Origin: Desulfobulbaceae bacterium
GTDB taxonomy: Bacteria > Desulfobacterota > Desulfobulbia > Desulfobulbales > Desulfurivibrionaceae
Direction of reading: 5' to 3'
DNA length: 15,219 nt
Assembly: GCA_003557565.1 (NCBI GenBank)
Contig: PWOG01000220.1
Location: 1 to 15,219 of the forward strand
Shown: positions 13,621-15,219 of the stretch, piece by piece
Layout: each line of letters starts with the position of its first letter
How positions within the stretch are numbered: the stretch's first letter is position 1
Made by a program: the position numbers and the translations under genes
The notes under the pieces: generated by a model
Told to the model about the DNA's origin: nothing
Database searches by the model: none
What the model saw: the letters and a program-made list of their open reading frames with translations, nothing else

Positions 13621-15087
13621 TTAATCTTCCATCAGGAAAGCTTGCAGCCCGGGAATTTCCGCCTTGATCCTCCGGCGGAGATCCTCGGGCAGTACCGACC
13701 TGGGTGGAGCGTCGAGGATTTCCCGGCAGCGTTCGGTGGCCCGCTGCCGGGTGTTTTTGGCCCCTTTTTTTTGCCATTGTTCGCGGCTGTCGCGGTCGCT
13801 GAGCTGCGGGCGGTAGTGCTCTTGGCGCATGTGGCGGCGGGTGTGGCGCGAGGTGACGAACTGCCCCCCGGGGCCGGCCTTTTTCAATTCCTTCAGGGCC
13901 AGGGTTTCGTCATCCACCCGGATGCCTTCCACCGCCCGCATGGTCATCCCCAGGATCTCGTTGTCCACCACCAGTTTATCAAAGGATGCGGTGAGGCAGA
14001 ACTCGATGAAGCCGGCGGCGTCATGGATGAAGTTGGCCCCGGCCAGGGCCACCAGCAGGCTGGTCATGCTGGATTCGTAACCGGCCTGGGCGTCCACCAC
14101 CTTGGAATCGGTCATGCCGGCGGTGGCGTAGAAGGGCAGCCGGTAGTACTGGGCCATCTGGGCGGCCCCGGCGTTCATCAGGCCCATCTCCACGGCCCCG
14201 GCCAGGTACTTCAGGTCGCGCAGGTCGGTGATCGAGGAGATGCAGCCGTACAGGCAGGGGGTGCCGGGGTTGGTGAGCTGGGCCAGCATTATCCCGGCCA
14301 GGGAGTCGACGTTCTGGACCACCAGGTTGCCGGCCAGGGTGACCGGGGCCGTGGCCCCGCACAGCGGCTCGGTGGGTACCACCACCGGGATGTTGTTGCG
14401 GGCCGCCTCCATGGTCAGTTCCCCGTAGGCCTGGTCGAGCTTGAAGGGGCTGATGGGGCAGGTGACCATGGATATAAAGGGCCGCCGGCGCAAGGCCTCG
14501 GGACTGCCGGCGATGATTTCCGCCATTTTGATGACGTTGCGCACCCCCTCCACGGTGTAGACCCCGCCCATGATGTGTTTTTCGGTGCGGTTGACGGCGG
14601 CGGCGAAGCGGTTGACATCGACGTTTTCCACCGTGACATCATTGGGGTAGACGTTGAGCATGTAGTAATGGATGTGCTCCAGGGCGTCCACCATCCGGGC
14701 CATGTCCATGATGTCTCTGGTGGTGGAGCGGCGGATATCGTCGCTGCCGGGCTCCTGGACATTCAGGGCGGTGCCGCCGGTGCCCATGTAAACCCTGGTG
14801 CCGCCGATCTCGCAGTCATGCTCGCCCTCGGGGTCCCGGCCGCAGAGGTGGATGATCGGCGGGGCCCGGCCGATGATCTTTTCCACCAGGTCGGCGGGCA
14901 TTTTGACGATGCAGGTTTGCCGGTCCACCTCGGCGCCGGCGGCGGCGAAAAGATCCAGGGCGGCGGGGAAGTTTACCTGGACGCCGATTTCAGCAAATAC
15001 TTCCATGCTGGTCTGGTGGATCCTGTCAATGTCTGCCGGGGTCAGCGGCTGGTATCGGCCGCCCTCCAAACCTTTTCTCGCTGTCAT
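13621..15087 (-). CDS. MttB-family methyltransferase 2 (non-pyrrolysine)
   Basis: A 488-aa protein of the same superfamily as the product of 11252-12793 and closer to the typical bacterial form. Core features are TGGTALNV (103-110), the VNRFAAAVNRTEKHIMGG stretch (158-174), IKMAEIIAGSPEALRRRPF (186-204, in part), PLCGATAPVTLAGN (241-254) and LTNPGTPCLYG (271-281). ATAGMTDSKVVDAQAGYES (321-339) and VVDNEILGM (373-381) follow. An Arg/His-rich segment (TSRHTRRHMRQEHYRP) lies near the C-terminus, as in the paralogue. No in-frame amber codon is present. The likely role is demethylation of a quaternary amine or betaine-like compound, with the methyl group passed to the corrinoid protein at 10376-11056; the substrate cannot be told. 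AAGGAG lies about 10 nt upstream of the ATG. It leads the three-gene unit. Confidence 0.93.
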   Translation of the reverse strand: MTARKGLEGGRYQPLTPADIDRIHQTSMEVFAEIGVQVNFPAALDLFAAAGAEVDRQTCIVKMPADLVEKIIGRAPPIIHLCGRDPEGEHDCEIGGTRVYMGTGGTALNVQEPGSDDIRRSTTRDIMDMARMVDALEHIHYYMLNVYPNDVTVENVDVNRFAAAVNRTEKHIMGGVYTVEGVRNVIKMAEIIAGSPEALRRRPFISMVTCPISPFKLDQAYGELTMEAARNNIPVVVPTEPLCGATAPVTLAGNLVVQNVDSLAGIMLAQLTNPGTPCLYGCISSITDLRDLKYLAGAVEMGLMNAGAAQMAQYYRLPFYATAGMTDSKVVDAQAGYESSMTSLLVALAGANFIHDAAGFIEFCLTASFDKLVVDNEILGMTMRAVEGIRVDDETLALKELKKAGPGGQFVTSRHTRRHMRQEHYRPQLSDRDSREQWQKKGAKNTRQRATERCREILDAPPRSVLPEDLRRRIKAEIPGLQAFLMED

Positions 15088-15152
15088 CTGCCGGTCTCTC
15101 CTTTTTTCTGTTGCCGGGCTTCAGGGTCCGGCTGGCAAGTTTTCGCGGTTAC

Positions 15153-15219
15153 TCACCGCCTGGCGATGCAGTCATGTTTGGGGCAGCGCCGGCAGGGGAT
15201 CAGGTCGCGGTCGTCGGGG
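15153..15219 (-). CDS. C-terminal tail of an unknown Cys-rich protein (runs off the window)
   Basis: Only the last 21 residues and the TGA are visible: PDDRDLIPCRRCPKHDC followed by IARR. Three cysteines in a CxxCxxxxC arrangement suggest a metal or Fe-S site, or a redox tail. The TGA is 65 nt upstream of the MttB-like start on the same strand, so it probably belongs to the same operon. Candidates in such clusters include corrinoid reactivation or iron-sulfur proteins, but the fragment is too short to choose. The reading frame is supported by position and composition only; frame and coding status are moderately sure, identity unknown. Confidence 0.5.
   Translation of the reverse strand, partial: PDDRDLIPCRRCPKHDCIARR

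Noticed and set aside
11252..15087. Pyrrolysine-containing MttB with read-through of UAG
   Set aside because: Both genes are full length without any in-frame amber codon and end at TAA.

Overview
The window is a GC-rich bacterial chromosome segment with strong AGGAG-type ribosome binding sites. Corrinoid methyl-transfer genes and a fused homocysteine methyltransferase/methylene-THF reductase point to an anaerobe, possibly a sulfate- or sulfur-metabolising Desulfobacterota. That taxonomic guess is inference; no rRNA or other marker is present to settle it.

Left part (1-3300), housekeeping genes around a divergent intergenic region. A leftward pair is a 4-oxalocrotonate tautomerase-like small protein whose stop overlaps the start of ligA (NAD-dependent DNA ligase, cut by the window edge). 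A rightward pair is surE (survival nucleotidase) followed 7 bp later by a monofunctional biotin-protein ligase (birA). The 524-bp gap between the pairs holds candidate promoters, an operator-like palindrome and a perfect 11-bp inverted repeat.

Main part (3390-15219), all on the minus strand, read here in transcription order from the right: the tail of an unknown Cys-rich protein; an MttB-family methyltransferase; a pterin-binding methyl-THF:corrinoid methyltransferase-like protein (MtgA/AcsE-like); a second, divergent MttB-family methyltransferase; a MttC/MtgC-type corrinoid protein; an unassigned 421-aa SAM-dependent methyltransferase; a fused homocysteine S-methyltransferase/methylene-THF reductase; metK; ahcY; and a strong intrinsic terminator. 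Together these give a complete one-carbon circuit: methylene-THF to methyl-THF, methyl-corrinoid, methionine, SAM, methylated product, SAH and homocysteine. The MttB proteins connect external or stored methylated compounds to the corrinoid pool. All modules of cobalamin-dependent methionine synthase except its reactivation domain are present as separate proteins.

The gaps between the right-hand genes carry a family of roughly 110-bp imperfect palindromes. Copies lie at 3545-3653, 10271-10380 and 11105-11213, a diverged one at 3654-3764 and a shortened one at 5194-5243. Most are bounded by GTAA...TTAC, and each lies just 3' of a gene stop codon in the minus-strand transcript. They look like an uncharacterised REP/MITE-like family, and one copy contains a gene's stop codon. 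The least explained protein is the 421-aa methyltransferase at the hub of the methyl cycle.
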